Shown piece by piece: positions 15,619 through 24,448 of a stretch of 64,000 nucleotides of DNA (positions are counted from its first letter, which is position 1; every line of letters begins with the position of its first letter). The stretch is from Petrimonas sp. IBARAKI. GTDB lineage: Bacteria > Bacteroidota > Bacteroidia > Bacteroidales > Dysgonomonadaceae. The notes below the pieces were generated by a model that worked only from the letters and a program-made list of their open reading frames with translations, had not been told where the DNA came from and ran no database searches. The stretch lies in the NCBI GenBank assembly GCA_002356435.2, contig AP018040.2, forward strand, positions 3,596,001 to 3,660,000. Reading direction: 5' to 3'. Both the position numbers and the translations under genes were made by a program.

Positions 15619-17358
15619 TTAGCTCAACTCCAAATCAAATTCGTCGGATAACTTTTGCAACGAAGGGTTTTTCTGTACCAGTTCATCAAAAATCTCTCTC
15701 GAAGTCAAGGGTTTCTTAACCACGGTTGCTTCTGAAATTTTAATGGTCATCGTAATATCATCGTTCTGCAAACTCTCCCGCAAGTAGGCTAAGATTACGT
15801 TGCCATAATCATCCAGATAATTCTTGTTGATTTCCGTGTTCACTTCCACCTCAAAAACAGTGTTTCCCAGCATCTTGGGCTTATAAAGCATCATCGTATT
15901 TCTCAGCAGCTTTTCCTCGACCAAATTCTCAGCAAATTCTTGCCAGGCTTTTTGCAACTCTTTTTCGGTAAAGAGCCGGTTGCTCTGCCTGGGTTCCGCC
16001 TGCAGAGAAATACTTTTCTCAACCGGTTTTTCCGGATTCTCTTCCGTCAATGATGACAACGAAACACCCAATCCCGCAATCGTTGTTACGGTTGACTTCT
16101 TCTCTCCTGGGATTACGGGCAGGGGTTTAATTTCCGGTTTTGGTTCGGAAACAGTCCCGGAAATTTGAACAGGTTGTGTTTTTGTTTTCGGATGAACTTT
16201 TTCCGATGGAGTCACGGGTTTAAGCTCGTTTTTTTTTTCAGCCTCGTTTTTAGGATCTTCGGAATTTTCCGATAACTGACAAAGCTTGATAAGGGTCAGC
16301 TCGAGCAACAAGCGTTTGTTTTTACTCATGCGATAGTTCAGGTCGCAATCGTTGGCCATCTCAATGGCTTTATATAAAAACGCGTTACTGCACTGTTTTG
16401 CGGTGGCAACATACTTTTCACGAATAGATGCTCCCACTTCGAACAATGTTGCAGTTACGGGATCTTTACAAACCAGTAAATCGCGAAAATGCGACGTTAT
16501 TCCGCTAATTACATACTGCCCCTCGAATCCCCGGTTCAAAATATCGTTCAGAACCAACAGGCAATCTACCACACTTCCCGCAACGATGGCATCGGTAAGC
16601 TTGAAATAGTATTCGAAGTCGAGCACGTTGAGGTTCTCAATCACCGATTTATACGTAACATTTCCCGCTGTATAACTTACTGTTTGATCAAAAATGGAAA
16701 GCGCATCACGCATCCCCCCGTCCGCTTTCTGCGCGATGATGTTTAATGCTTCGGGTTCGGCAGAAACATTTTCCTTCTGCGCAACATATTGTAAATGATT
16801 CACCATATCGGCAACGCTGATGCGGTTGAAATCATACACCTGGCAGCGTGAAAGAATGGTAGGAATAATTTTATGCTTCTCCGTAGTTGCCAAAATGAAA
16901 ATAGCATGTGCAGGAGGCTCCTCCAGTGTTTTGAGAAAAGAGTTGAATGCCGATGTGGAGAGCATATGAACCTCATCTATAATATACACTTTGTATTTCC
17001 CTATCTGAGGCGGAATGCGTACCTGATCAATAAGCGAACGGATATCATCCACGGAGTTGTTGGACGCGGCATCCAGTTCGTGAATGTTGTAGGAACGTTG
17101 TTCATCGAAAGCCACACACGATTCACATTGATTGCAGGCTTCATGTTCAGGTGTCGGATTCAGGCAGTTGATGGTTTTGGCAAAAATACGGGCACACGTT
17201 GTCTTTCCCACACCCCGCGGGCCGCAAAACAGATAAGCATGAGCGAGTTTATTTCCTGTAATGGCATTTTTAAGCGTAGTGGTCAATGCCTCCTGCCCCA
17301 CCACTGAGCGAAAAGTCACCGGCCTGTATTTCCTCGCCGAAACAACATAATTGTCCAT
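15619..17358 (-). CDS. dnaX: DNA polymerase III subunit gamma/tau
   Basis: The 579-aa protein has the clamp-loader AAA+ core: Walker A GPRGVGKTT at 46-54, zinc-binding cysteines C65, C75, C78 and C81, Walker B DEVH at 128-131 and the sensor TTEKHK plus SRC segment. After about residue 360 comes a low-complexity linker rich in Glu, Pro, Lys and Thr, then a short C-terminal domain. It loads the sliding clamp in the replisome. A TACATTTG box on the minus strand at 17381-17388 is a candidate -7 element. No clear slippery run signalling a shorter gamma form was identified. Confidence 0.96.
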   Translation of the reverse strand: MDNYVVSARKYRPVTFRSVVGQEALTTTLKNAITGNKLAHAYLFCGPRGVGKTTCARIFAKTINCLNPTPEHEACNQCESCVAFDEQRSYNIHELDAASNNSVDDIRSLIDQVRIPPQIGKYKVYIIDEVHMLSTSAFNSFLKTLEEPPAHAIFILATTEKHKIIPTILSRCQVYDFNRISVADMVNHLQYVAQKENVSAEPEALNIIAQKADGGMRDALSIFDQTVSYTAGNVTYKSVIENLNVLDFEYYFKLTDAIVAGSVVDCLLVLNDILNRGFEGQYVISGITSHFRDLLVCKDPVTATLFEVGASIREKYVATAKQCSNAFLYKAIEMANDCDLNYRMSKNKRLLLELTLIKLCQLSENSEDPKNEAEKKNELKPVTPSEKVHPKTKTQPVQISGTVSEPKPEIKPLPVIPGEKKSTVTTIAGLGVSLSSLTEENPEKPVEKSISLQAEPRQSNRLFTEKELQKAWQEFAENLVEEKLLRNTMMLYKPKMLGNTVFEVEVNTEINKNYLDDYGNVILAYLRESLQNDDITMTIKISEATVVKKPLTSREIFDELVQKNPSLQKLSDEFDLELS

Positions 17359-17380
17359 TTTTTCCTGAAATTATGAAAGA

Positions 17381-17388
17381 CAAATGTA
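17381..17388 (-). promoter_or_regulatory. Candidate -7 box of dnaX
   Basis: On the minus strand TACATTTG matches TAnnTTTG, 22 nt before the dnaX start at 17358. No -33 TTTG is present at the expected distance. Confidence 0.35.
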
Positions 17389-17474
17389 CGAAAAAAACTC
17401 AAAATCTCTATTCATTTGATGAATAGCTTGAGAACTTCAATGAAATTTTTGTACTTTTACACCAAACAAAAAGA

Positions 17475-17532
17475 GCTATTTCGCTAAGCGAGACAGGGCC
17501 AGACTTGCTTGAGCGAAGGCGACTCAAATAGC
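17475..17532 (+). promoter_or_regulatory. Strongly self-complementary leader upstream of the DUF5106 gene
   Basis: TTCGCTAAGC (17480-17489) pairs with GCTTgAGCGAA (17507-17517) with one bulged G, and GCTATT (17475-17480) can close with AATAGC (17527-17532). An alternative pairs TCGC/GCGA locally (17481-17491) and TTGAG/CTCAA (17509-17527). It ends 20 nt before the ATG at 17553. It may be a cis-regulatory RNA leader; no known riboswitch class was recognised. Confidence 0.4.
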
Positions 17533-17552
17533 CTGATGAAACCGAATGAATT

Positions 17553-18530
17553 ATGAATCAATATTCTCTAAAATCATTTTTCGTACTTACCGCTTTTCTT
17601 ATGATCTATGCCTGCTCATCGAGCAAGAAAGCTCAGATCGACACTATCGGTGAAGATTCTTTGAAACGGGAACAAACCATCGTTCCCGACACCTTTGTTT
17701 TGCCATACATCCCTGAAGAGATGACCAATTCCGATGCCCGTGCCGTATATCTTGTGATGCACTACTGGGACAGGTTCGATTTTTCCGACGAAAAGCTCAC
17801 ACTTCGTCCTGAAATTACAGAGCAGGCTTTCGTGGATTACATCAATATTCTTTCTTATGTTCCGTTCGACAGAACCAAAGAATCGCTCAACTACACGTTA
17901 AGGAAAGCCGAAGCGAACAACACCATGTATACTTATTTTGGCACGCTGTTCGATAAATATTTCTACGGTGCCAATTCCCCATTCCGCAACGAAGAGTTTT
18001 ACATTCCCGTTTTGCAGGAGTTGGTAAATTCCGAAATTCTATCCGAAACGGATAAATCCAGGTACCGGTTCCAATTCGAGATGGTAATGAAAAACCGCGT
18101 GGGAGAGACGGCCAATGACTTCGCCTACACACTGGCTTCGGGAGAATCACAAAGGATGCACTCCATCAAAAGTGAATACCTTGTTTTGATGTTTTCAAAT
18201 CCCGGATGTTCTACTTGTGCCTCTGTTACCGATGTGCTAACAAAGTCAGTCACTCTTAACAAGGCTTTTTCAATGAACTCGCCTACCCGCACAATGATAA
18301 CCGTATTAACCGTTTATCCCGATGCAGATATCGACGAATGGAGATCATATTTACCGCAGATGCCTGCAAACTGGATACACTCGTACGATAAAGAAACAAC
18401 TATTACCAAACAGAAACTGTACGACATTAAAGCCATTCCAACGCTGTATTTGCTGGACAAAGACAAGAAGGTGATCCTTAAAGACACCTCCATTGAAGCC
18501 ATTGAGTCGTTTTTTGCAAAGCCTAATTAG
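17553..18530 (+). CDS. DUF5106 thioredoxin-fold lipoprotein
   Basis: A 325-aa lipoprotein (lipobox MIYAC, C21). The N-terminal half resembles the DUF5106 region of Bacteroidota envelope proteins; the C-terminal third is a thioredoxin-like domain with VLMFSNPGCSTC (C219 and C222, a CxxC pair) and a cis-Pro-like AIPTLYLLD. It should sit in the envelope facing the periplasm and act in disulfide or thiol exchange. It is divergent from dnaX, with a structured leader just upstream, and is followed 41 nt later by a CE15-like esterase gene, which may be a separate unit. Confidence 0.75.
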   Translation: MNQYSLKSFFVLTAFLMIYACSSSKKAQIDTIGEDSLKREQTIVPDTFVLPYIPEEMTNSDARAVYLVMHYWDRFDFSDEKLTLRPEITEQAFVDYINILSYVPFDRTKESLNYTLRKAEANNTMYTYFGTLFDKYFYGANSPFRNEEFYIPVLQELVNSEILSETDKSRYRFQFEMVMKNRVGETANDFAYTLASGESQRMHSIKSEYLVLMFSNPGCSTCASVTDVLTKSVTLNKAFSMNSPTRTMITVLTVYPDADIDEWRSYLPQMPANWIHSYDKETTITKQKLYDIKAIPTLYLLDKDKKVILKDTSIEAIESFFAKPN

Positions 18531-18571
18531 TCAGGAACTCCTTTTACCAATAATTTTACACTTCAAACTCC

Positions 18572-19765
18572 ATGGAAATGAAAAAAGAGATACTTTACCT
18601 GCTGTTGTTTACGTTAACAACAACGCTGTTTGCCCAGAACTACGATGAAACCAAAGCCGGCAGCTATGTATTACCGGAACTGCTAAAGGCTCAAAACGGC
18701 AAAGAAATCGTGTCTGCGGAAGACTGGGACAGGATCCGCCGTCCAGAAATTCTAAAACTTTTTGAGGATAACGTGTACGGGCAGGTTCCCAAGGATTTCG
18801 ATAAAATCGAATTCAAGGTGTTGGAACAAAACTACAAGGCATTGAACGGAAAGGCCACCTATAAGCAGGTAGCTGTTGACGTTATCCGGAACAAAAAAGT
18901 TATTACTGTTCAGGTCCACTTGTTTATCCCCAACAAAATAAAAAAGCCGGTTCCTGTATTCCTGACGATTAACCACCGCGGACTGGATACGATGCAAGCA
19001 TCACCCGAAAATGAGTTCTGGCCTGCCGAAGAGATTGTGAACTCTGGCTATGCCATTGCCGGATTTGATGTAAAGAACGTCGCACCGGATCACAAAACAG
19101 ACTACGTAAATCAAATTCTCACCAAACTTTATCCCGAGCAAACCCTGCAACCAAACGGAATGCGTGCATTAGGCGCCTGGGGCTGGGGCGTCAGCCGGAT
19201 AATCGATTATTTTGAAACCGATAAGGATATAGATGCCAGTAAGGTAATTGTTGTTGGACATTCCCGTGGGGGCAAAGCTGCACTTTGGTGCGGAGCACAG
19301 GATAGACGGGTAGCCATTGCCGTATCGAACGAGTCGGGAAACTCGGGTGCAAAAATCTCCCGCAGGAATTTTGGAGAAACAGTGGAAGTAATTACCCGTA
19401 ACTTCCCGCATTGGTTTGTTCCGGGATATGCTGCTTTCGCCAACAACGAAGGAAACCTGCCTGTTGACCAACATATGCTGCTGGCATTAATGGCTCCCCG
19501 GGCAGTCTATGTCGCCAGTGCAGCCGATGATTCGTGGGCGGACCCCAAAGGACAATACCTGGCTCTGGTTGCCGCACAACCGGTTTTTAGCCTGTTTGGC
19601 CTCAAAACAAGTTTACCCGCCAACATGCCCCCGAACAACGAACAGGTCATTCAGTTGCCGTTGGGCTTTCATAACCGAGACGGCATCCACAACATGAATC
19701 TTTTCGACTGGAAACAGTTCGTCAAGTTTGCCGACGAATATTTTAAGAACAACAACAAAAAATAG
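18572..19765 (+). CDS. CE15-like glucuronoyl esterase / alpha-beta hydrolase, exported
   Basis: The 397-aa protein has a Sec signal ending at LFAQ. It shows the CE15 pattern: nucleophile motif GHSRGGKAAL with S231, an acidic residue in NESGNSGA (E254), and a late histidine (H373 in DGIHNMN, with another in HNRD just before it). CE15 enzymes hydrolyse esters between 4-O-methyl-glucuronic acid and lignin alcohols, though bacterial members vary in substrate. It is 8 nt upstream of a DUF1080 lipoprotein gene, so the two probably form one transcript. Acetyl-xylan-type esterase activity is an alternative. Confidence 0.72.
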   Translation: MEMKKEILYLLLFTLTTTLFAQNYDETKAGSYVLPELLKAQNGKEIVSAEDWDRIRRPEILKLFEDNVYGQVPKDFDKIEFKVLEQNYKALNGKATYKQVAVDVIRNKKVITVQVHLFIPNKIKKPVPVFLTINHRGLDTMQASPENEFWPAEEIVNSGYAIAGFDVKNVAPDHKTDYVNQILTKLYPEQTLQPNGMRALGAWGWGVSRIIDYFETDKDIDASKVIVVGHSRGGKAALWCGAQDRRVAIAVSNESGNSGAKISRRNFGETVEVITRNFPHWFVPGYAAFANNEGNLPVDQHMLLALMAPRAVYVASAADDSWADPKGQYLALVAAQPVFSLFGLKTSLPANMPPNNEQVIQLPLGFHNRDGIHNMNLFDWKQFVKFADEYFKNNNKK

Positions 19766-19773
19766 AATATAGC

Positions 19774-20571
19774 ATGAAACAAGTATGGTCACTTTTGGGT
19801 GCCACGACCGCGGCATTCATTCTGATATCCTGCAGCCAGAAAAAAAGCAGCGATGCATCCAGCGGTTGGACTCCTCTCTTCAACGGAACCGATTTAACCG
19901 GTTGGACGGTAAAAATTAAAGGTTACGATGCGGGCGACAATTTCGGCAATACATTCCGGGTGGAAGAAGGCATGATAAAGGTACGTTACGAACAGTATGA
20001 CTCGTTACGCGACCGTTTCGGCCACCTGTTTTACAACGATGAGTTTTCGCATTATAAACTGCGAGTAGAATACCGTATCGTTGGCGAGCAATGTCCGGGA
20101 GCACCCGGATGGGCGTATAAAAACTCCGGAATCATGGTACACGGGCAGACACCGGAGTCAATGGAAAAAGACCAGGATTTTCCCACTTCCATTGAGGTAC
20201 AGTTGCTGGCCAGCGACTCCCTGGTGCAAAGGACCAATATGAATGTTTGCACACCCGGAACAAATATCGTCATGGACGATCAGTTGATCCTTGATCATTG
20301 CATCAACTCTTCCTCGGAAAACTTCTACGGTGAAGATTGGATAACGGCCGAAGTAGAGGTCAGGGGAAACAATGTTATTAGTCATATTATCAACGGCGAT
20401 ACGGTTTTACAGTACAACCGCCCACAGTTGGATGAAAGGGATGCGACCTACGCCAAACTTATCGTGATGAACGGTGGCGACAAAATGCTGAGCAAAGGGA
20501 CCATCTCGCTTCAAAGCGAAGGGCACCCCATTGATTTTAGGAAAGTGGAGATAATGAAACTGGACGATTGA
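19774..20571 (+). CDS. DUF1080 (3-keto-disaccharide hydrolase-like) lipoprotein
   Basis: This 265-aa lipoprotein (lipobox LISC, C20) has one PF06439 domain beginning GWTPLFNGTDLTGWTV near residue 31 and including NSGIMVHGQ and a late conserved block (VIVMNGG-like) near the C-terminus. Members act on 3-keto-glycosides made by Gfo/Idh/MocA oxidoreductases, or simply bind such glycans. No oxidoreductase is adjacent here, unlike unit B at 3868-8039, so its partner would have to be encoded elsewhere. It lies 8 nt after the CE15-like gene and ends shortly before a strong terminator. Confidence 0.8.
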   Translation: MKQVWSLLGATTAAFILISCSQKKSSDASSGWTPLFNGTDLTGWTVKIKGYDAGDNFGNTFRVEEGMIKVRYEQYDSLRDRFGHLFYNDEFSHYKLRVEYRIVGEQCPGAPGWAYKNSGIMVHGQTPESMEKDQDFPTSIEVQLLASDSLVQRTNMNVCTPGTNIVMDDQLILDHCINSSSENFYGEDWITAEVEVRGNNVISHIINGDTVLQYNRPQLDERDATYAKLIVMNGGDKMLSKGTISLQSEGHPIDFRKVEIMKLDD

Positions 20572-20586
20572 CTTTCTTGACTGAAT

Positions 20587-20630
20587 AAAAAATCCCGCTC
20601 TCACGAAAGGAGGCGGGATTTTTTTTTTAA
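20587..20630. terminator. Bidirectional intrinsic terminator between the DUF1080 gene and pckA
   Basis: AATCCCGC at 20591-20598 pairs with GCGGGATT at 20613-20620, followed by a run of T and preceded by a run of A. It can end transcription from both convergent genes. Confidence 0.9.
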
Positions 20631-20640
20631 TCGGTTACGT

Positions 20641-22239
20641 TTAGTCCAATTGCGGTCCGGACGCAACTAACGCCAACGCATCGTCGTTGTCGCAATATTG
20701 CTCAAAGTTTTTGATATATTTGGCCGCAAGCGATTTGGCTTTTGCTTCCCACTCGGCAACATCAGCGTAAGTATTGCGCGGGTCAAGAATTTCAGTGTCC
20801 ACATTGTTCAATGCGGCAGGCGCAACCAGGTTCAAGATAGGAATCTGAATGGTTTCAGCTTCTTCAATTGAACCATCGATGATGGCGTCAATGATGGCAC
20901 GTGTATTCTTTAAAGAGATGCGCTTTCCTGTTCCGTTCCAGCCTGTGTTTACCAGGTAAACTTTTGCATTGTGTTCTTGTGCTTTTCCAATCAATGTTTT
21001 TGCGTACATAGTCGGGTGCAGGGTCAGGAATGCTTCACCAAATGCGGGAGAGAACGAAGGAACCGGCTCGGTAATACCGCGTTCAGTGCCTGCTAGTTTT
21101 GAAGTAAAGCCGGAGAGGAAGTGATATTGAGCTGATTTCTCATCCAAAATAGATACCGGAGGTAATACGCCAAACGCGTCAGCCGACAGGTAAATGATTT
21201 TGCTCGCATGTCCTGCGCGAGATGGAGAAACAATTTTACTGATGTGATAGATGGGGTAAGAAACACGTGTGTTCTCTGTTTTTGAAGCGGCAGCGGAGTA
21301 ATCGGGAGTTCCGTCAGGAAGAACAGTTACGTTTTCCAGCAATGCATCGCGACGAATAGCTCTCCAGATATCGGGTTCTTTGTCTTTTTCCAGATCAATA
21401 ACCTTGGCGTAGCAACCACCTTCGTAGTTGAATACACCGTGATCGTCCCAGCCGTGCTCGTCGTCACCGATCAGATAACGTTTCGGGTCTGCTGAAAGAG
21501 TCGTTTTTCCCGTTCCCGAAAGCCCGAAGAAAATGGCTACGTCTCCTTCTGTACCTACGTTAGCCGAGCAGTGCATAGAAGCAATACCTTTCAATGGCAA
21601 ATAATAGTTCATCAGAGCAAAGATACCTTTTTTCATTTCACCTCCGTACCAAGTACCGCCAATCACCTGCATTTTACGAGTAAGATCAAACAACGTAAAT
21701 ACTTCTGAATTCAGACCTTGTTCTTTCCAGTTTGGATTGCTGGTTTTGGAACCGTTTAAGCAAACAAAATCAGGCTCACCATAGTTTGCCAGCTCGTAGT
21801 GTGAAGGACGAATAAACATATTGGTCACAAAGTGTGCCTGCCAGGCTACTTCCATCACAAAACGCACTTTCATACGGGTATCTTCGTTGGTGCCGCAGAA
21901 CGTATCAACAACATACAATTTTTTAGCTGTTGAAAGCTGAGTTGTCACGAGATCTTTACAGTGGTCGAACACCTCGGGAGTAGTCGGGCGGTTGATGGTA
22001 CCGTCCCACCAAAGCGTGTCTCTGGTAGTGTCGTCCATTACGATGAATTTGTCTTTGGGTGAGCGGCCTGTAAATTTTCCGGTATCCACTGCTACTGCAC
22101 CGGTTGAAGTCAGCACGCCTTTTTCAAAACCTTCATTGGCCGGATCAATTTCCGCCTGAAATAACTCTTCGTAAGTAGGATTGTGAAGGATCTCGAAGTT
22201 GCCTACAATTCCATACTTGCTTAAATCTAAATTTGCCAT
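20641..22239 (-). CDS. pckA: Phosphoenolpyruvate carboxykinase (ATP)
   Basis: The 532-aa protein has the ATP-type PEPCK kinase motif [11 protein letters not shown] at 239-249, the substrate-binding TGRSPKDKF near 57-65 and the metal-binding region around DDEHGWDD. It interconverts oxaloacetate + ATP and PEP + CO2 + ADP in the cytoplasm; in Bacteroidales it often runs in the CO2-fixing direction during succinate fermentation. It ends at the bidirectional terminator and has a predicted promoter at 22350-22380 with a leader of about 100 nt containing three copies of TATTCACA. Confidence 0.97.
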   Translation of the reverse strand: MANLDLSKYGIVGNFEILHNPTYEELFQAEIDPANEGFEKGVLTSTGAVAVDTGKFTGRSPKDKFIVMDDTTRDTLWWDGTINRPTTPEVFDHCKDLVTTQLSTAKKLYVVDTFCGTNEDTRMKVRFVMEVAWQAHFVTNMFIRPSHYELANYGEPDFVCLNGSKTSNPNWKEQGLNSEVFTLFDLTRKMQVIGGTWYGGEMKKGIFALMNYYLPLKGIASMHCSANVGTEGDVAIFFGLSGTGKTTLSADPKRYLIGDDEHGWDDHGVFNYEGGCYAKVIDLEKDKEPDIWRAIRRDALLENVTVLPDGTPDYSAAASKTENTRVSYPIYHISKIVSPSRAGHASKIIYLSADAFGVLPPVSILDEKSAQYHFLSGFTSKLAGTERGITEPVPSFSPAFGEAFLTLHPTMYAKTLIGKAQEHNAKVYLVNTGWNGTGKRISLKNTRAIIDAIIDGSIEEAETIQIPILNLVAPAALNNVDTEILDPRNTYADVAEWEAKAKSLAAKYIKNFEQYCDNDDALALVASGPQLD

Positions 22240-22349
22240 GTTAATAATAATTGTTTGTGAATATAAATGTGTGAATAAATCTCTATCTGCTCAAACCGTT
22301 TTACTTGTGAATAACATCCTAAAACATCAACGATATCCTAAAACGGCGA

Positions 22350-22380
22350 CAAAAATAATTAATTAAGTTGAGATAATAAA
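22350..22380 (-). promoter_or_regulatory. Predicted pckA promoter
   Basis: Minus-strand TTTA (22377-22380), a 19-nt spacer and TATTTTTG (22350-22357) fit the Bacteroidota -33/-7 layout with one mismatch in the -33 box. Transcription would start near 22343. Confidence 0.5.
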
Positions 22381-22382
22381 GT

Positions 22383-22406
22383 AATTAAAGAAAAATTTCT
22401 TTAATT
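22383..22406. repeat. AT-rich palindrome between the divergent pckA and upp promoters
   Basis: AATTAAAGAAA (22383-22393) and TTTCTTTAATT (22396-22406) are exact inverted repeats separated by two bases. It lies directly upstream of the pckA -33 element, so it is more likely a protein-binding site than a transcript hairpin. Confidence 0.5.
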
Positions 22407-22481
22407 ATTCCTGTTTTAACTCAAATTTCTTTCCTGAGAAAAAAACACTCAAGTAAATGGAACAAAAAAACGGTGAAAATG

Positions 22482-22512
22482 TTTATCGTTGAGACCAAAA
22501 ATATTACCTTTG
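22482..22512 (+). promoter_or_regulatory. Predicted upp promoter
   Basis: TTTA (22482-22485), a 19-nt spacer and TACCTTTG (22505-22512) match the Bacteroidota layout with one -33 mismatch. The leader would be about 35 nt. Confidence 0.5.
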
Positions 22513-22554
22513 TTTTTCGAAAAAAGATAGTATGAACAATTTGTTATTACAACA

Positions 22555-23214
22555 ATGAATGTAATTGATTTTTCGAAAAACAACTCACTCCTGAATTCTT
22601 TTGTCCGTGAAATAAGAGACATAACCATCCAGAACGACAGGCTCAGATTCCGTAGAAATTTAGAAAGGATCGGTGAAATAATGGCTTATGAAATCAGTAA
22701 GGATTTAAGCTACAAAACAATATCCGTAACCACCCCTCTCGACGTGGCCGAAGTTTCTGTCCCCGATGAAGAGATTGTTATCGGCACCATTTTACGGGCA
22801 GGATTACCTTATCATCATGGCGTGCTGAACTATTTTGATTGTGCCGGAAATGCGTTTGTGTCGGCTTACCGGAAATACAAGGAAACAGGGCATCAATCGT
22901 TTGATATTCATATCGAATACATTGCCTCGCCCAGTATTGATGGAAAAACGCTTATCCTTACCGATCCAATGCTGGCCACAGGAAGCAGCATGGAGCTGAC
23001 GTACAGAGCTTTACTAACGAAGGGAACACCTCGGAGGATTCATATTGCATCCATTATTGCCAGCCAGCAGGCTGTGGATTATTGCACCCAACATTTTCCT
23101 GAAGATAAAACCACCATATGGGTCGCAGCTATTGATCCGGAATTAAATGAATCCTCTTATATCGTACCGGGAATTGGCGATGCAGGCGATTTGGCCTACG
23201 GGGAGAAGATTTAG
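22555..23214 (+). CDS. upp: Uracil phosphoribosyltransferase
   Basis: A 219-aa cytoplasmic protein with the PRPP-binding loop LTDPMLATGSS (135-145), the sequence IGTILRAGLP near 76 and the uracil-binding GIGDAGD near the C-terminus. It makes UMP from uracil and PRPP in pyrimidine salvage. It is divergent from pckA with its own predicted promoter, and convergent with the glycosyltransferase gene, which ends 12 nt away. Nothing unusual is seen in the family residues. Confidence 0.94.
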   Translation: MNVIDFSKNNSLLNSFVREIRDITIQNDRLRFRRNLERIGEIMAYEISKDLSYKTISVTTPLDVAEVSVPDEEIVIGTILRAGLPYHHGVLNYFDCAGNAFVSAYRKYKETGHQSFDIHIEYIASPSIDGKTLILTDPMLATGSSMELTYRALLTKGTPRRIHIASIIASQQAVDYCTQHFPEDKTTIWVAAIDPELNESSYIVPGIGDAGDLAYGEKI

Positions 23215-23226
23215 GTTGATAGACTA

Positions 23227-24216
23227 CTACTCATAAAATTTTTTCTCAAAAGCGTTGAATTCTCCTTTTTTCAGGATTAATCGTTTCCAGATCGCAGAGA
23301 TGAATCCTGCACCGTATCCGAAAAGTTGTGTCCAGGCAGCTGCAATACTGTAAAAGCCGACCCTCAACGAGTTGTTTCTTGCGGTTGAGTCGATCAGTAC
23401 CAGCAAGCTGTATAATGCGGGAGCAAGCACAACGACCGGGTAAAAAAAGGATAAAAGCAGGGAAAGAACCATCACTGTTACGAAGAACGATGGCAGAAAG
23501 TGTACTAATCTTAATGAACCCGGGTGCGCCAGGTGCAAATTGATCCGGGCTATTCCTGAATTGTAAACTTGCTTGAAAAACTGCCTGAAGGTCGACCGGC
23601 GTTTATGATAAACATATGCTTCGGGAATAAGTGCCGTTCCAAATCCTTTTTTAAGCAGCCGGAGGCTGAAATCGATGTCTTCCCCAAAACGCATCTTACC
23701 GTACCCGCCAAGGGCTTCGAACGCTTTTTTGGAGACCCCCAGGTTGAAACTCCGGGGATGAAACTTATCCATCGATTTTTTTCCGCCGCGAATACCTCCG
23801 GTAGTAAAAAAAGAGGTCATGGAATAATTTATAGCTTTCTGTACCGTTGTAAAAGAGGGCAACGCATTATCAGGGCCACCATAGGCATCAACAAAATTCC
23901 TTTCCAGGTAAAAAGAGACATACTCCATGTAGTGTTCGGGGATAATACAGTCGGAATCAAAAAAAATGAGGTAGTCATACTTCGCTTTTTTGGCACCAGC
24001 GTTTCGGGTCAGCCCAGGACCGGAATTAGGTTTCTCAAAATAAACAACAGGGAGTTGCGATACATATTTCTGGACTATACCATCGCACTTCTCAGACGAC
24101 CCATCTTCGGCAATGATTACTTCAAAATTCTTGCCGGATTGTCGGGTTAAACTGTCTAAAAGCTCGTCAACTTCTTCCGGACGATTGTAAACAGGGATAA
24201 CAACAGAAAAATTCAT
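23227..24216 (-). CDS. Family 2 glycosyltransferase, membrane-associated
   Basis: The 329-aa protein starts with a GT-A fold (MNFSVVIPVYNRPEEVDELL), has the DSD metal/nucleotide motif in LIFFDSDC and FGEDIDFSLRLLKKG further on, and has one or two hydrophobic helices near residues 240-285. It should transfer a sugar from a nucleotide donor at the inner membrane, for an envelope polysaccharide or glycolipid. The frame is open to 24243, but the extra nine residues precede the canonical N-terminus, so the ATG at 24216 is chosen. It is not in a recognisable polysaccharide cluster. Confidence 0.85.
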   Translation of the reverse strand: MNFSVVIPVYNRPEEVDELLDSLTRQSGKNFEVIIAEDGSSEKCDGIVQKYVSQLPVVYFEKPNSGPGLTRNAGAKKAKYDYLIFFDSDCIIPEHYMEYVSFYLERNFVDAYGGPDNALPSFTTVQKAINYSMTSFFTTGGIRGGKKSMDKFHPRSFNLGVSKKAFEALGGYGKMRFGEDIDFSLRLLKKGFGTALIPEAYVYHKRRSTFRQFFKQVYNSGIARINLHLAHPGSLRLVHFLPSFFVTVMVLSLLLSFFYPVVVLAPALYSLLVLIDSTARNNSLRVGFYSIAAAWTQLFGYGAGFISAIWKRLILKKGEFNAFEKKFYE

Positions 24217-24350
24217 GTTCACGAAATTGGAATTACAGTGCAAAACTAATTAAATTAAATGATTTTATCTGTAATCCCAGCCATTTCTGTGATTTTATGA
24301 AAAGTATTAAAAATATGTGAAAATATATAGAATTCTTAAAATTAATCTTT

Positions 24351-24358
24351 ATCTTTGT
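24351..24358 (+). promoter_or_regulatory. Candidate -7 box upstream of the DUF4369-like gene
   Basis: TATCTTTG matches TAnnTTTG, about 90 nt before the GTG start at 24449. No -33 TTTG is seen at the expected distance. Confidence 0.35.
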
Positions 24359-24448
24359 CAACTTTCAACGTTTTACTATTTCGGGAGGAACAGTTGGAAA
24401 ATCAGGGAAAGGTAAAGCTGAGTTAGAAGAAACAAAAAAATCAATCGA

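Larger units (their letters stand above)
22240..22554. other. Divergent pckA/upp intergenic region (315 nt)
   Basis: No gene is seen. The region holds the predicted pckA and upp promoters, three TGTGAATA repeats (22256, 22270, 22306), two ATCCTAAAAC repeats (22316 and 22335) and a near-perfect AT-rich palindrome at 22383-22406 framed by TTGAG/CTCAA. Confidence 0.6.

Noticed and set aside
17532-17550. CTGATGA followed by CCGAA, recalling a hammerhead ribozyme core or a box C/D motif
   Set aside because: There is no helix II between the two elements and no matching cleavage-site helix, so it is most likely chance.
22256-22313. Three TGTGAATA repeats considered as a CRISPR-like array
   Set aside because: Repeats are only 8 nt, spacing is uneven (14 and 36 nt) and there are no cas genes.
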